DNA of 64,000 nt. It comes from an uncultured bacterium. GTDB taxonomy: Bacteria; Hydrogenedentota; Hydrogenedentia; Hydrogenedentales; CAILVY01. Of this stretch, positions 1 through 9,244 are shown in pieces (within the stretch, counting starts at the first letter, position 1; every line of letters begins with the position of its first letter). The stretch is from NCBI GenBank assembly GCA_937951485.1, contig CALEDJ010000038.1, positions 70,190-134,189 of the forward strand, read 5' to 3'. The translations under genes and the position numbers were made by a program. Under the pieces are notes generated by a model. It saw only the letters and a list, made by a program, of their open reading frames with translations, was not told the origin of the DNA and did no database searches.

Positions 1-1311
1 GTCCAGGCGCCCCGGAAGGTCCGTCACCACCAGCGTGTTGTATCGCGGGTCCACCTGAATCAAGCCCCGCTCGGAAAGCAACACTTCGAGCGAGTCTATG
101 ACATCTTCGGCATTGACATGCGCGATCTCGAATTTTCGCGACTCGACCGGCACGTCGAGGCGCGAGACCGCCGTGCGCATCTGGTCCAGCGCGGCCGGCG
201 CGTCCCACACGAAGATCTGCGCGGTCCGTGGGTCAGAGAGCAGGCTGCCGTTCGGGGTCAGCAGCGAATTGAGCACGCTTTCAATGTCGCCGATGTCGGC
301 ATGTGCGATGGTGAATTCCGCCTTCTGCAGGGGCACATCCAACTGCTCGACGGTCTTGATCATCTGCTCCAGGTTGTCCTGGGTGTCCCAGACGTAAATG
401 TGCGAGGTCCGGTGATCAGAGATAAGTCTCCCCACGCCGGAAAGCAGCGAAGAGAGAATAGATTCGATGTATGTCACATCTGCGTACTGGACCTTGAACT
501 CATGCGGCTTGGTGTCACCGTAGGTCTTCTTCAGCCATTCGTCCTTGGACATGACATATAAGAAACGCGTTTCCGGATTCCATTCGTAGTAGATGTCATG
601 AAATTTGAGGATTTCAAGCGCCTCGGCCGGTTTTTTGTCATTGATCCAGAATTGGAGTTGCGTGCCGAGCGCTTCCTGTGTAACGAGAATATCCCAGTTG
701 GTGGCCATATTGATGAGTTGCAGGAACTCACCCAACGGCATTGGCCCTTCCACCGTAATGCTTTCTCCTTCATCCGGCACATCACCGTATTCGAGATGAC
801 GCTGCATGAAGGGTTCATAGGTCCCGGCCCCCATGACGGACACCGTTCCCGGAGCGCCGCGCGTCATCCGCGCGGCGGCAGCGGCAGCGCCGGCAGGGCC
901 GCGCGCGGCCGGCCCGGCTGCGGCGCGAATGGCCGCGGGCGACAGCGGTGGCATTGCACCCCGCTGCCCGGGAGGCGCGGGCGGCTGCTGCGCCGCGGGC
1001 GCAGGACTGGGGGGGGCGGCGGCAGGCGCAGCCGGAGGCTGGGCTGTCTCAGTAGCCTCCGCACGGGGCTGGGCTTGTTGCTCCGCGCCGGTATCCCGTT
1101 GCAGGCGGCTTCGCGTCCCCAAGGGACTTCCCAATTCCTGGTATCCGGACTCTCCCATTTGTCTTGTGGGTTCTGTGGCGCTGCGCAAGGCCCTGGGGCG
1201 TGGCTGCGGCGTGGTGGGCGTCTGGCTTTGCGCGAAAAGCGGCCATGCCATGCTGAACAGCAACAGGGCAGGGAGCAAACATCGTAATAATGGTCGTGTC
1301 CGTAGGCTCAT
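1..1311 (-). CDS. gspD: Type II secretion secretin GspD, N-terminal part (cut by window edge)
   Basis: Secretin of the type II secretion system; it forms the outer-membrane channel. Only the first 437 residues are in the window and the frame is open to position 1. Residues 1-27 look like a signal peptide (hydrophobic run ending LFA before QSQ). Residues 28 to about 165 are Pro/Ala-rich low complexity, an unusual linker for this family. Residues about 185-260 resemble the N0 domain. Three secretin N1-type repeats follow at about 270-327, 330-386 and 391-437, each with the pattern of a strand, a helix ending in SLL or VLL, and a strand such as IYVW or IFVW. The start is an ATG at 1311 with a weak AAAGA upstream. 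It is the last gene seen in the secretion cluster. The family call rests on the repeats and the neighbours; the membrane-inserting secretin domain lies outside the window. Confidence 0.88.
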   Translation of the reverse strand, partial: MSLRTRPLLRCLLPALLLFSMAWPLFAQSQTPTTPQPRPRALRSATEPTRQMGESGYQELGSPLGTRSRLQRDTGAEQQAQPRAEATETAQPPAAPAAAPPSPAPAAQQPPAPPGQRGAMPPLSPAAIRAAAGPAARGPAGAAAAAARMTRGAPGTVSVMGAGTYEPFMQRHLEYGDVPDEGESITVEGPMPLGEFLQLINMATNWDILVTQEALGTQLQFWINDKKPAEALEILKFHDIYYEWNPETRFLYVMSKDEWLKKTYGDTKPHEFKVQYADVTYIESILSSLLSGVGRLISDHRTSHIYVWDTQDNLEQMIKTVEQLDVPLQKAEFTIAHADIGDIESVLNSLLTPNGSLLSDPRTAQIFVWDAPAALDQMRTAVSRLDVPVESRKFEIAHVNAEDVIDSLEVLLSERGLIQVDPRYNTLVVTDLPGRLD

Positions 1312-1607
1312 GATATCTTTATCGCCGGCATTGGAAACATTTCCGGAAGCGGTGGGATGCATTCTCCACCTCCACGCGCACTGACCCTTTCGTTTCCCAC
1401 CTCAATATATAACGCAGATCACCCTCCGGATACAAGAATTTGTGCAGCCAGGCCGCTCGATTCTCAGATTGCCGGGGCATCCTGCACACATAAAACGTTA
1501 TCCTCTCTTTCCAAGGTGACAGGATTCAGTCGAAACACAGAAAGCCACGCCACAGCACCGATGCGCATAACAGGATCGAAGCGATCCTTCAAGACCATCC
1601 ATCGGAC
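1312..1607. other. 296-bp gap between gspC-like gene and gspD
   Basis: No convincing gene is seen. On the minus strand a TTGTAT and a TATATT lie around 1400-1440, but the spacing of about 20 bases is too long for a good sigma-70 promoter. The gap is unusually large for this cluster, whose other genes overlap or nearly touch, so gspD may be separately transcribed. Confidence 0.3.
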
Positions 1608-2102
1608 TTACTCCCTGGGAATGACATGAGTGATTTCCTGATTCCCTTCCCGCCAAAAGATCGAAAAAGTGACAGCATTGCGATCGAAGGATTTCAAGGT
1701 GCATCCGTTGACTTTTTCACCCACCTCCAAAAACGCGCCACGGGGGTTTTCGGGGGTGATGATCTTCACTTTGTCGCCGACCTGATGCTTGGATGCCGAG
1801 ACGCCTTCAAGCATCTTTCGGATGTCAGGCGGCTTGGGCGGGGGTGGCGGTTTTGGGGGCGGGGGCGGGGGCGGGGGGATAAGGCCGTCCCAGATGCCCA
1901 TATTGCTGCGGATGGTGCTTTCCCATTCGCCGAAGGGGAGGGGGGCCGTTTCGGGAAATTCCATGGCGGCAGGCACATTTTGGAGGTCCCGCGCCAGTTG
2001 GGCGCGTTCCGCCTCCATGGGGTCGCTGATGACATTCATCAGCATCATTGCCAGGATGCCCGCCAGGATTCCACAACCCAGTATCAGCATGATCCGTCGC
2101 AC
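1608..2102 (-). CDS. GspC-like inner-membrane protein of type II secretion
   Basis: Small bitopic protein of 164 residues. Residues 3-24 form one membrane segment after a very short cytoplasmic end. A periplasmic stretch follows, then a striking proline tract with interspersed lysines at about 76-92, then a C-terminal beta-rich domain (about 98-164) with the pattern VGDKV, GAFLEVGEKV and NGCTLKSFDRNAVTF. This resembles the homology-region or PilP-like domain by which GspC contacts the secretin. The start is GTG at 2102 with GGAG six bases upstream, three bases after the GspM-like stop. Position just before gspD fits a GspC role. There is no PDZ domain, so this is a short GspC analogue. The domain match is by pattern only. 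Confidence 0.6.
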   Translation of the reverse strand: MRRIMLILGCGILAGILAMMLMNVISDPMEAERAQLARDLQNVPAAMEFPETAPLPFGEWESTIRSNMGIWDGLIPPPPPPPPKPPPPPKPPDIRKMLEGVSASKHQVGDKVKIITPENPRGAFLEVGEKVNGCTLKSFDRNAVTFSIFWREGNQEITHVIPRE

Positions 2103-2105
2103 GTC

Positions 2106-3182
2106 TCACTCCGCCTTTCGCAATACCATCCGGTGGATTGTTGCAGTGGCCTCCGGCCCTTGCAACAGCAGTGTCGGTGCGCGCATGCGCACTTCGCGCG
2201 CCGGCCAGGCAGGGGCGCTGAATTGAATGTGATATCGGCTGAGTCCGCCGCCGGCTTCCAGCAACACGGGATCGGCCAGCAACATGCCGCCGGTTTCATC
2301 GGCAACAGCCGCCTGCACCTCGCCCGTGACTTGCACGTCAAGGTACATATCATAGGAAGCGCCGGGCCGGATGGACGCGATGTGGTATGCCGCGCCCCGC
2401 TCCGAGTCGGACCGTACAGCCAATCGCGGCGCGCCGTCGGGCGCTGCAACATCTCTCACGCGCCGCAAGATCGCGCCCTCAGCCTGCCAGCCGGCAAGCC
2501 CCAGGCGTTCCCAACCGGAAGCGCCGGCGGCATCCATTCCCGGAGCAGGCGTTTCCGTCGCGGCATCCGCAACGGTCCGCGTGATGTCAATCCGTGCGGC
2601 GGTTGCGCGCCCCATGGGATCCCGGCTGATTTCCAGGCTGTCTATCCGCAGCGCCTGCGGACTTTCCTGCAACCGCTGCAAAAAAGCCACGAGCGGCATC
2701 AATTCCGTTTGCGGCAACCGCAGGCTGATGCGGTATTCCCGGTAGCCTTCGCCGCCTTCAAGCAGCATGCCCTGTTGGAGTGCGGGGATGTCCACAAGAC
2801 GGCCTTCCTCGCCGGTGGTTCTCACCGGAATGCCGTCGTCGCCCAGCGGGGGGGGAATTTTCTGCGCCAGGCGGTAGATTTCCGCCCGAAGCCTGTCATG
2901 AATCTCCGCTTCCGACCAGCGGCTGGAATGCTGCGCGGCCACCCGGTTGTATTGCGCCTCCACGCTCTGCCGCCGCGCCATCTGGTAGTGATAATTGACA
3001 ATATCCTGCTGGAGCCGGTCAATGGTGCGGTCCATCAGGTCCAGACGGGCCATCGCGCCACGATATGCCATCAGCGTCATCATGGCGATGAGCAACACGA
3101 GCACGGCCGCGCTCAGCGCCCGCTCGCGCAGGTTCAGGCGGATCCATTGATCAGTCAATATCTGAATCAGCCGTGTCAGCAT
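2106..3182 (-). CDS. GspM-like type II secretion assembly protein
   Basis: Predicted inner-membrane platform component of 358 residues, partner of GspL. A short cytoplasmic end (LTRLIQILTDQWIRLNLRER) precedes one membrane segment at about 20-40. A coiled-coil-like stretch (about 45-75) and a periplasmic ferredoxin-like region follow. The C-terminal half (about 200-358) is an extra beta-rich domain not found in typical GspM, which is about 160 residues. The chosen ATG at 3182 has AGAGG six bases upstream; the ATG two codons earlier has that motif directly against it. It overlaps the end of the GspL gene by 32 bases. Sequence conservation in this family is low, so the name rests mainly on topology and gene order. 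Confidence 0.65.
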   Translation of the reverse strand: MLTRLIQILTDQWIRLNLRERALSAAVLVLLIAMMTLMAYRGAMARLDLMDRTIDRLQQDIVNYHYQMARRQSVEAQYNRVAAQHSSRWSEAEIHDRLRAEIYRLAQKIPPPLGDDGIPVRTTGEEGRLVDIPALQQGMLLEGGEGYREYRISLRLPQTELMPLVAFLQRLQESPQALRIDSLEISRDPMGRATAARIDITRTVADAATETPAPGMDAAGASGWERLGLAGWQAEGAILRRVRDVAAPDGAPRLAVRSDSERGAAYHIASIRPGASYDMYLDVQVTGEVQAAVADETGGMLLADPVLLEAGGGLSRYHIQFSAPAWPAREVRMRAPTLLLQGPEATATIHRMVLRKAE

Positions 3183-4644
3183 GTTCATCCTCTGTGAAGG
3201 GAATGGCAATCTGATACATGAATACCCACGAACCGCGTTCCTGTCCCTGCTGCCAATATACGCTGCGCGCCTGGGCAAGCCGACGCAGACCGCTCTGCGT
3301 CGCCGCGTTGCGCAACGCCTCGGCGAAGCCCTGAACATCATCCACGGTAAGGGCATGCCCCCAGAGATTGATACCGTCTTCCCGCTCAAACGTCATGCGG
3401 GTCAGAGACACGCGGGACTCGGGCGCTGCGTCAAAAATGGCCGCCATGAGTTCCAGCACGGTGCCGGTGCGGTCCACCTGCCGCCGCAGGATTTGCAGTT
3501 GCTCCTGTTTTGCCGCCACGCCTTTGGCCAGGGGGGCCACCGCCGCCGCCTGTTGCTCCAATTCCTGAATCAGGCGCTGGCGCTGCCACGATGCCTGATA
3601 ATACAGGCCACACAGCGCCAGCACGATTGCCGCCACCAACCCGGCCCCCAAAAGAAGATTCATCCTGACCCCCTCCAGTTTCCGCGCGCGCGCCACGGAA
3701 ACCGGCAGGAGGTTGATGCGGAACGCCGATCGGTCCTGCGCTTCCAGGGCGGCCCCGATCGCCACCAGCGGCGTGGCCGCGATCTGGTCCGCGCCTCTCG
3801 TCACAATCTTTGCCACCAGGTCCCCGGCGACGAGGCAATCGCGGCCTATCTCCGATCCGAGCGCCGCCGCCATCGGCGCAATTTCCGCCCAGTCCGAGCA
3901 CAGATACACCTTCTCCACATCCGCGCCGTCTTCCGATTCGCGGCGATGCGCCGAGAGCGACCCCCGAATCTCGATCGCCAGTTCGCGCAGCGCCCCGCTT
4001 CCTTCCTCGCCCGACAACGCCCAGTCCTGCACCGTCGGGATGGCCCGGCCGTAGCGCGGCCTGCCGCGGGACACCATGAGCGCTTCGATGCCGCCCGACG
4101 CCAGATTCACGATGGCGGCGGGCGCGGCGTCATCCGCCATGACGGCTGCGGCAGCGGAGGCCAGGCAGGCCGTACTGAGCATGATGCGTTCCGGTTCGAT
4201 ATCCGCGCGGCGCATGGTCGCAAGATGCCCTTCCACCACGTCCCGATGCGCCAGTGCCGCGAGCACGGTGGCCTCGCCGCTGGGCAGTTTTTCCAGGATA
4301 CACTGATCAATAATCAATTCATCAGCGGTGAAAGGCACATACTCCTCCGCGCTCAGGCGGACCATGCTGGCGGCTTCCTCTGGGCTGTGCGTCGGCAAGG
4401 TCAGGATGCGGGTGGTAATGTCATGGCGCGGCAAGACGGTGCAGACCATATCGTCGCGCAGGCCGGTCTCATCGGCAAACGCGCGAACGGCCTGCTCCAG
4501 TGATCCATCCTCCGGGCGCCACGCGCCCCGGAGGACATCGTGCCGCAGCACTTCAAGCCCTTTTGGGGTCTTGCGCACCTGCAGGCGCGTAATGCACTGC
4601 GGGTCCACTTGTAAGATGCTTATGTAGTTCGATTTACGAGCCAA
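3151..4644 (-). CDS. gspL: GspL-like protein (PilM-type actin fold joined to PilN-type domain)
   Basis: Inner-membrane platform protein linking the cytoplasmic ATPase to the pseudopilus. The first 300 or so residues have the PilM/GspL actin-like pattern (YISILQVDP at the start, then VCTVLPRHDITTRILTLP, SAEEYVPF and the LVAIGAAL segment). A membrane segment follows at about 333-355 (LLLGAGLVAAIVLALCGLYY). A periplasmic coiled coil and a PilN-like domain complete the 497 residues. This is the GspL layout, equal to PilM plus PilN of type IV pili. The start is TTG at 4644, with AGGAAG about six bases upstream, overlapping the gspK stop by 11 bases. The open frame extends upstream to 4896, but that part is antisense-like and lies inside gspK. 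Confidence 0.8.
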   Translation of the reverse strand: MARKSNYISILQVDPQCITRLQVRKTPKGLEVLRHDVLRGAWRPEDGSLEQAVRAFADETGLRDDMVCTVLPRHDITTRILTLPTHSPEEAASMVRLSAEEYVPFTADELIIDQCILEKLPSGEATVLAALAHRDVVEGHLATMRRADIEPERIMLSTACLASAAAAVMADDAAPAAIVNLASGGIEALMVSRGRPRYGRAIPTVQDWALSGEEGSGALRELAIEIRGSLSAHRRESEDGADVEKVYLCSDWAEIAPMAAALGSEIGRDCLVAGDLVAKIVTRGADQIAATPLVAIGAALEAQDRSAFRINLLPVSVARARKLEGVRMNLLLGAGLVAAIVLALCGLYYQASWQRQRLIQELEQQAAAVAPLAKGVAAKQEQLQILRRQVDRTGTVLELMAAIFDAAPESRVSLTRMTFEREDGINLWGHALTVDDVQGFAEALRNAATQSGLRRLAQARSVYWQQGQERGSWVFMYQIAIPFTEDEHADTADSDID

Positions 4645-5563
4645 GGGGTTCTTCCTGCCAAGCCAGAAGGCTTCCGCCGACATGCACCACGGCCGAGCAT
4701 GACACGCGCACGGCGCCGTTGCGCCGCGTTGCTTCGCCGGTGATCTTAAATAACTCAGAGTTGTACTTACAATACTGCATGATTGCCTGCATGGCATCCA
4801 CACGAATGCCGACCAGCCCGACCAGATCAACGAGCGGCTTGAATCCCTGATCGTCGCCGGTGCCCAATTCCCCGTCGTTCCCCGCGCGAAATGCAATAAT
4901 CTTTTCCACGTCGTCCTCGCGCATGCCGGGAATGCTCCGCAGCACCTCGGCCGATGCGGTGTTTACATTGACCCTGCCGTCGCCCCATGTGGTCAACAGA
5001 TGCCTCAGGCCGGTCTTGCCTTTGCTGCCGAACCAGTCCTCGTCGCGCACGCCGTCAATATGCCGGATTTCCTCAAGGGCGTGAAAGGCGGCGGGCGGAT
5101 CGCCTTCCTGCTCGCCGGTGCGGGTGCGCGCATACATTTTCCGCGCGGCGGTGCGGCTGAGCGCATCAATGTTTTCCAGCAATTGCGGGGGCGCACGGTT
5201 GACGTTGATGCGCCGCTCCATATCTTCGATGCGATAAACCACATGATCCGTTTCAAAGGCTTCGCCCAGCCGGAAAATATCGCCGTCCTTCAGCATGTCC
5301 TGCGGTCTGGCCCACGATTGCCCCAGGTGCGTAATGCCCGGATCGCGCTCCGAGAGTTCGTCTATGATCGCCTTGTTCCGCACTTCGGCAATCCCCCGGT
5401 GCACAGCGCCCCGCGCCATGAGCATGGCCTGGCTGCGATCAAGCGCGTAGGCCGCCGCGCGGCGGTCGAGCAGCGCCCGCCGTCCCAAGCCAAGTGTCGC
5501 CACCGTAAGGATGGCCAGAACCCACAACACGCACACCAATACAAAGCCGTGCCGGTTCCTCAT
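4634..5563 (-). CDS. gspK: Type II secretion minor pseudopilin GspK
   Basis: Minor pseudopilin thought to cap the pseudopilus tip with GspI and GspJ. The 309-residue protein starts MRNRHGFVLVCVLWVLAILTV, the GspK-type N-terminus, with G6 and F7 at the expected prepilin cleavage site. The usual Glu at mature position 5 is Cys here, as GspK proteins often lack that Glu. Helix-hairpin-helix-like segments appear (RINVNRAPPQLLENID and RVNVNTASAEVLRSIPG), which are characteristic of GspK. The ATG at 5563 has AAGGA nine bases upstream and overlaps the gspJ stop by four bases (ATGA). Confidence 0.87.
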   Translation of the reverse strand: MRNRHGFVLVCVLWVLAILTVATLGLGRRALLDRRAAAYALDRSQAMLMARGAVHRGIAEVRNKAIIDELSERDPGITHLGQSWARPQDMLKDGDIFRLGEAFETDHVVYRIEDMERRINVNRAPPQLLENIDALSRTAARKMYARTRTGEQEGDPPAAFHALEEIRHIDGVRDEDWFGSKGKTGLRHLLTTWGDGRVNVNTASAEVLRSIPGMREDDVEKIIAFRAGNDGELGTGDDQGFKPLVDLVGLVGIRVDAMQAIMQYCKYNSELFKITGEATRRNGAVRVSCSAVVHVGGSLLAWQEEPLGS

Positions 5564-6300
5564 GACGTCACGTCCTTCAATTGGCTCATCAGTTCCCGTC
5601 GCGTGTGCGCCGCATGCTGCGCGGGTACGGGGATTGTCGCCTTGAGGGTCAACGGATCAGCCGAACTCCGCTTGCGATCCTGAAAGGCGAGGGTGACTTG
5701 AATGGCGTTGGGCATGCCAAGGCGCCATTTTTTTTCATGGCGATCCACGAAGATGGGGGCCTCCGGTTTCGGCGGTTTACGCATATCCCGATCTTCCTCC
5801 CGAGGCACCCAGACATACTGTACGCGGAAACGGCGCACACCGGTGGCGACCACAAAGGTCTCCTTGCTCTGTACGCGGAGCCGGCCCCCGGTCATCTCGT
5901 CCTCGTCGGGCGATTGGGGAAGGGCTTTGACGACAATGGCCTCCTCGCGGACCAGTTCGTTCTTGTTGCTGTTGCGATAATAACGCACGCGCAACAGGTG
6001 GCGCCCTTCGGTCTTGTCCACATTCATCGGTTCGGAGACGACAAAGGCGGTGAATTCATCGTTTCCCCCCTCGAAAAGAAAGCCCGCCGCGCCCAACAGC
6101 GAGTTCATCTCCCGCTGCAGGATGGTCAGGGCGATACGCGCGTCCTGATAGGCGTCATAATCCTCTTCCACCGCCCGCCAGGCGGTGATCACCGTATTGC
6201 ACAGCGTGTACACCGAGGTCATGACGATGCTCAGCAGGATCGTCGCCACCAGCAGTTCGGCGAGCGTGAATCCGCGCTGTCTCGATTTCATCCGCATCAT
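5560..6300 (-). CDS. gspJ: Type II secretion minor pseudopilin GspJ
   Basis: Minor pseudopilin of 246 residues. The prepilin motif is RGFTLAELLVATILL, with cleavage expected after Gly and Glu at mature position 5, followed by one hydrophobic helix. Residues about 40-90 contain the GspJ pattern of QDARIALTILQREMNSL. The C-terminal half is beta-rich. ATG at 6300 has GGAGG four bases upstream and shares one base with the gspI stop (TGATG). A second ATG follows directly at 6297 and cannot be excluded. Translational coupling to gspI is likely. Confidence 0.82.
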   Translation of the reverse strand: MMRMKSRQRGFTLAELLVATILLSIVMTSVYTLCNTVITAWRAVEEDYDAYQDARIALTILQREMNSLLGAAGFLFEGGNDEFTAFVVSEPMNVDKTEGRHLLRVRYYRNSNKNELVREEAIVVKALPQSPDEDEMTGGRLRVQSKETFVVATGVRRFRVQYVWVPREEDRDMRKPPKPEAPIFVDRHEKKWRLGMPNAIQVTLAFQDRKRSSADPLTLKATIPVPAQHAAHTRRELMSQLKDVTS

Positions 6301-6761
6301 CAGTCCTCCGGCGGGGTCCATAATTGGCCGGGACGCAGCAGCGTTTCACCAACCACCTCGAAATCCTGTCCGGCCCGCGTCCATGTGATCCGCACCTGGA
6401 GTTTGCCGATATACTTCATGAACCGGCGCTCCAGTTCCTGATATCGCTCCGGGGGGAAACCGGGGGGAATCGGCGGGCGCGGGAGGGTCACCCGGGTGAT
6501 CTCCCATTCGTGGCGGAACCGCGAGCAGGGCGCGGGAAATCTGCCTCCGCCCCGCCCTTCAATCACCTCCGGCAACAACTCCTTTTCCGCGACGACCTCC
6601 TCGAGCAGAAACCGCGCAATGGTGTAATCCTGCGCCTGCCCGCGCGCGATGACGGTCTGCCGGATGGATCCGTGGATGGCGATCATGCTGACGCTGAGCA
6701 GGCCCATGGCCACCACCGTCTCCACCATGACATAGCCGAATGTCGTCGCGATGCGCATCAC
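6300..6761 (-). CDS. gspI: Type II secretion minor pseudopilin GspI
   Basis: Minor pseudopilin of 153 residues, the expected size for GspI. The N-terminus reads TTFGYVMVETVVAMGLLSVS: Gly then a hydrophobic residue, with Glu at mature position 5, matching the prepilin peptidase site. A segment ARFLLEEVVAEKEL follows the helix, as in GspI (usual pattern ATWIAENQ). Gene overlaps are four bases with gspH and one base with gspJ, so H-I-J-K are translated as a coupled group. The assignment among the small pseudopilins is by length and order. Confidence 0.75.
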   Translation of the reverse strand: MMRIATTFGYVMVETVVAMGLLSVSMIAIHGSIRQTVIARGQAQDYTIARFLLEEVVAEKELLPEVIEGRGGGRFPAPCSRFRHEWEITRVTLPRPPIPPGFPPERYQELERRFMKYIGKLQVRITWTRAGQDFEVVGETLLRPGQLWTPPED

Positions 6762-7342
6762 CGCACCACCTGCGTCGTGCCGCTGCGCACATCAATCCTG
6801 CCCATGGCGCCCAGGGTGGCCACGCGAAATGCGCGGCTGCGGTTGCGTTCATCGCGAAACGAAACGGTGGCCCGGTCTGACGCGCCGTTGGGATAACAGG
6901 CGATGTAATATGCCCGGCGCTCGCGGTCTTTACGCGCCCTCACCCGGTCCATGCGCAGATAGGGCGGAAAAAACACCTTGCGCGCGAACTCTCCGGAAGC
7001 CGGCTCGAAAACTTTCTCATCCTTGTCCATGCCCGCCAGCCGCATCACCCAGTACGCGCCTTCTTGATCGTCAATGTAGATGCGGTATTCAAGCGATTCG
7101 GCGACCGCGCGCTCCTGCACATGCGTAATCAACGACACAAAACTGTTTCGCGCGTCGCGCAACTGGACGTGCGCCATGGAACTGCCGTACAGCGGAACCA
7201 CCACGGCGGCGATCACCGTTACCAGCGTAAGCACCACGATGAGTTCCATGAGCGAGAAGCCGTCGCATGCCCTGTGCTTCAATGGGATTTGTCCGGCATC
7301 ATCCACGGCGTCCGGCTCCTTACTGCGACAAGACACCATCAA
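6758..7342 (-). CDS. gspH: Type II secretion pseudopilin GspH
   Basis: Pseudopilin of 194 residues with a long leader of about 27 residues before DGFSLMELIVVLTLV, in which Gly precedes the cleavage site and Glu is at mature position 5. The body is beta-rich with a GspH-like pattern (RDARNSFVSLITHVQERAVAES, where the family usually shows a helix ending in A..SR). Its end is a typical GspH strand (ATVSFRDERNRSRAFRVATLGAMGRIDV). The open frame starts 24 bases inside the end of gspG-side sequence with an overlap of four bases. Two consecutive start codons exist at 7342 and 7339. Confidence 0.78.
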   Translation of the reverse strand: MMVSCRSKEPDAVDDAGQIPLKHRACDGFSLMELIVVLTLVTVIAAVVVPLYGSSMAHVQLRDARNSFVSLITHVQERAVAESLEYRIYIDDQEGAYWVMRLAGMDKDEKVFEPASGEFARKVFFPPYLRMDRVRARKDRERRAYYIACYPNGASDRATVSFRDERNRSRAFRVATLGAMGRIDVRSGTTQVVR

Positions 7343-7719
7343 TCCGCGGTCGAAGTCGTGGTGACGTCGTCCTCATTCCCCGGAATGCCGTCCGGACCGG
7401 CGGAAAACAATACATAGTCCGCCTTCTTGGGGTCACTCGGCGGACGGTAAATGTACGGATTCCCCCACGGGTCGGGGCGGATTTCCCGCACATAGCGCCG
7501 CGAGCCGGTCACCAGGTCCTCCAATGTCTGGGGGTATTTGTCGTTGTTGTCCAGCGCGTACAGGTCCACGGCGTTCAAATAACTCATGATGTCGCCCTTG
7601 GCGGCGCGAATCTGCGCTTCGCGCACCCGTCCGCCGTAGGTGGTGACCACCATCCCCGCGAGGATGCCGATAATAACCGTCACCAGGATCAATTCAATGA
7701 GGGTGAAACCCTTGTTCAT
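7339..7719 (-). CDS. gspG: Type II secretion major pseudopilin GspG
   Basis: Major pseudopilin of 126 residues. The motif is NKGFTLIELILVTVIIGILAGM, with cleavage after Gly and Glu at mature position 5. The C-terminal half has the GspG pattern: YALDNNDKYPQTLEDLV, PDPWGNPYIYRPP, and an acidic loop SAGPDGIPGNEDDV that matches the calcium site of GspG. ATG at 7719 is chosen because GGAGG lies five bases upstream; the open frame begins four codons earlier. It is the first gene after a candidate promoter and palindrome at 7778-7799. Confidence 0.93.
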   Translation of the reverse strand: MNKGFTLIELILVTVIIGILAGMVVTTYGGRVREAQIRAAKGDIMSYLNAVDLYALDNNDKYPQTLEDLVTGSRRYVREIRPDPWGNPYIYRPPSDPKKADYVLFSAGPDGIPGNEDDVTTTSTAD

Positions 7720-8024
7720 GCACGCCTCCATGCGCGCCCGGCGCGCCCAGTTCTTTCCTCACGCCCAGAGGAATTTTGAGGATATCCTCTCTCATTATAC
7801 GCTGATCTGCGGGAAAAATGAGACAGCCCCAGCCCCTGCCCCCGATGAAGAGCATTTAAGAACGGGCATCGCCCCCATGGCCTCCTGGATTCTTCGTGAA
7901 GCCATGGCCGCCCTGCATGCGCCCTGCCACACTCAACCGCCCGCCCACGGGAGAAACGTTTCCCAGAACCGGCCCCGGTGTGGGTGTGGGCGCACCGGGG
8001 GCCCGCGCCCATCGAATGCCGCGA
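7720..8024. other. 305-bp gap between the DUF1559 pseudopilin gene and gspG
   Basis: No gene is seen apart from the promoter-like site at 7778-7799. An 8-bp inverted repeat CCCCGGTG/CACCGGGG (7973-7980 and 7993-8000) lies 25 bases beyond the stop of the upstream gene. It has no T-rich tail on the minus strand, so it is at best a weak terminator. An imperfect palindrome, GGGAGAAACGTTTCCC, lies near 7949-7964. Confidence 0.35.
7778..7799 (-). promoter_or_regulatory. Candidate promoter -10 and 12-bp palindrome before gspG
   Basis: On the minus strand a perfect TATAAT is read from 7799 to 7794. A perfect palindrome GAGGATATCCTC at 7778-7789 lies where transcription would start, as an operator would. 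No good -35 box is visible, so activation may be needed. The start codon of gspG is about 65 bases downstream. Confidence 0.4.
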
Positions 8025-8981
<957 letters not shown>

Positions 8982-9244
8982 CACGACATACTCCTTATTG
9001 TTGTAAGAATGCGCCATTACCCCCGGCGCCGATTCCCACTTTTGCCCGACATATCGCCAGACATTGGGGTGCGAATCAGGCTCTCCGGCACCGTCCCACC
9101 ACGGCAAACTCAGTATATCGCAAGACCCGGGTTCGGCGCAAAATCCAGAATAACCCTGTTTCCCCGAAAAACTGAAGCGCCGATTGCCCGGTCCTTGGCG
9201 CCCCCCCATCCTCTTCCGCTTCAGGACAACGGGTGAGTTGCGAT

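Noticed and set aside
1626-3197. Long plus-strand open frame of 523 codons
   Set aside because: It is the antisense shadow of the GspM-like and GspC-like genes in GC-rich DNA, with no domain pattern.
7973-8000. Terminator after the DUF1559 gene
   Set aside because: The 8-bp stem is real but no T-rich tail follows on the minus strand.
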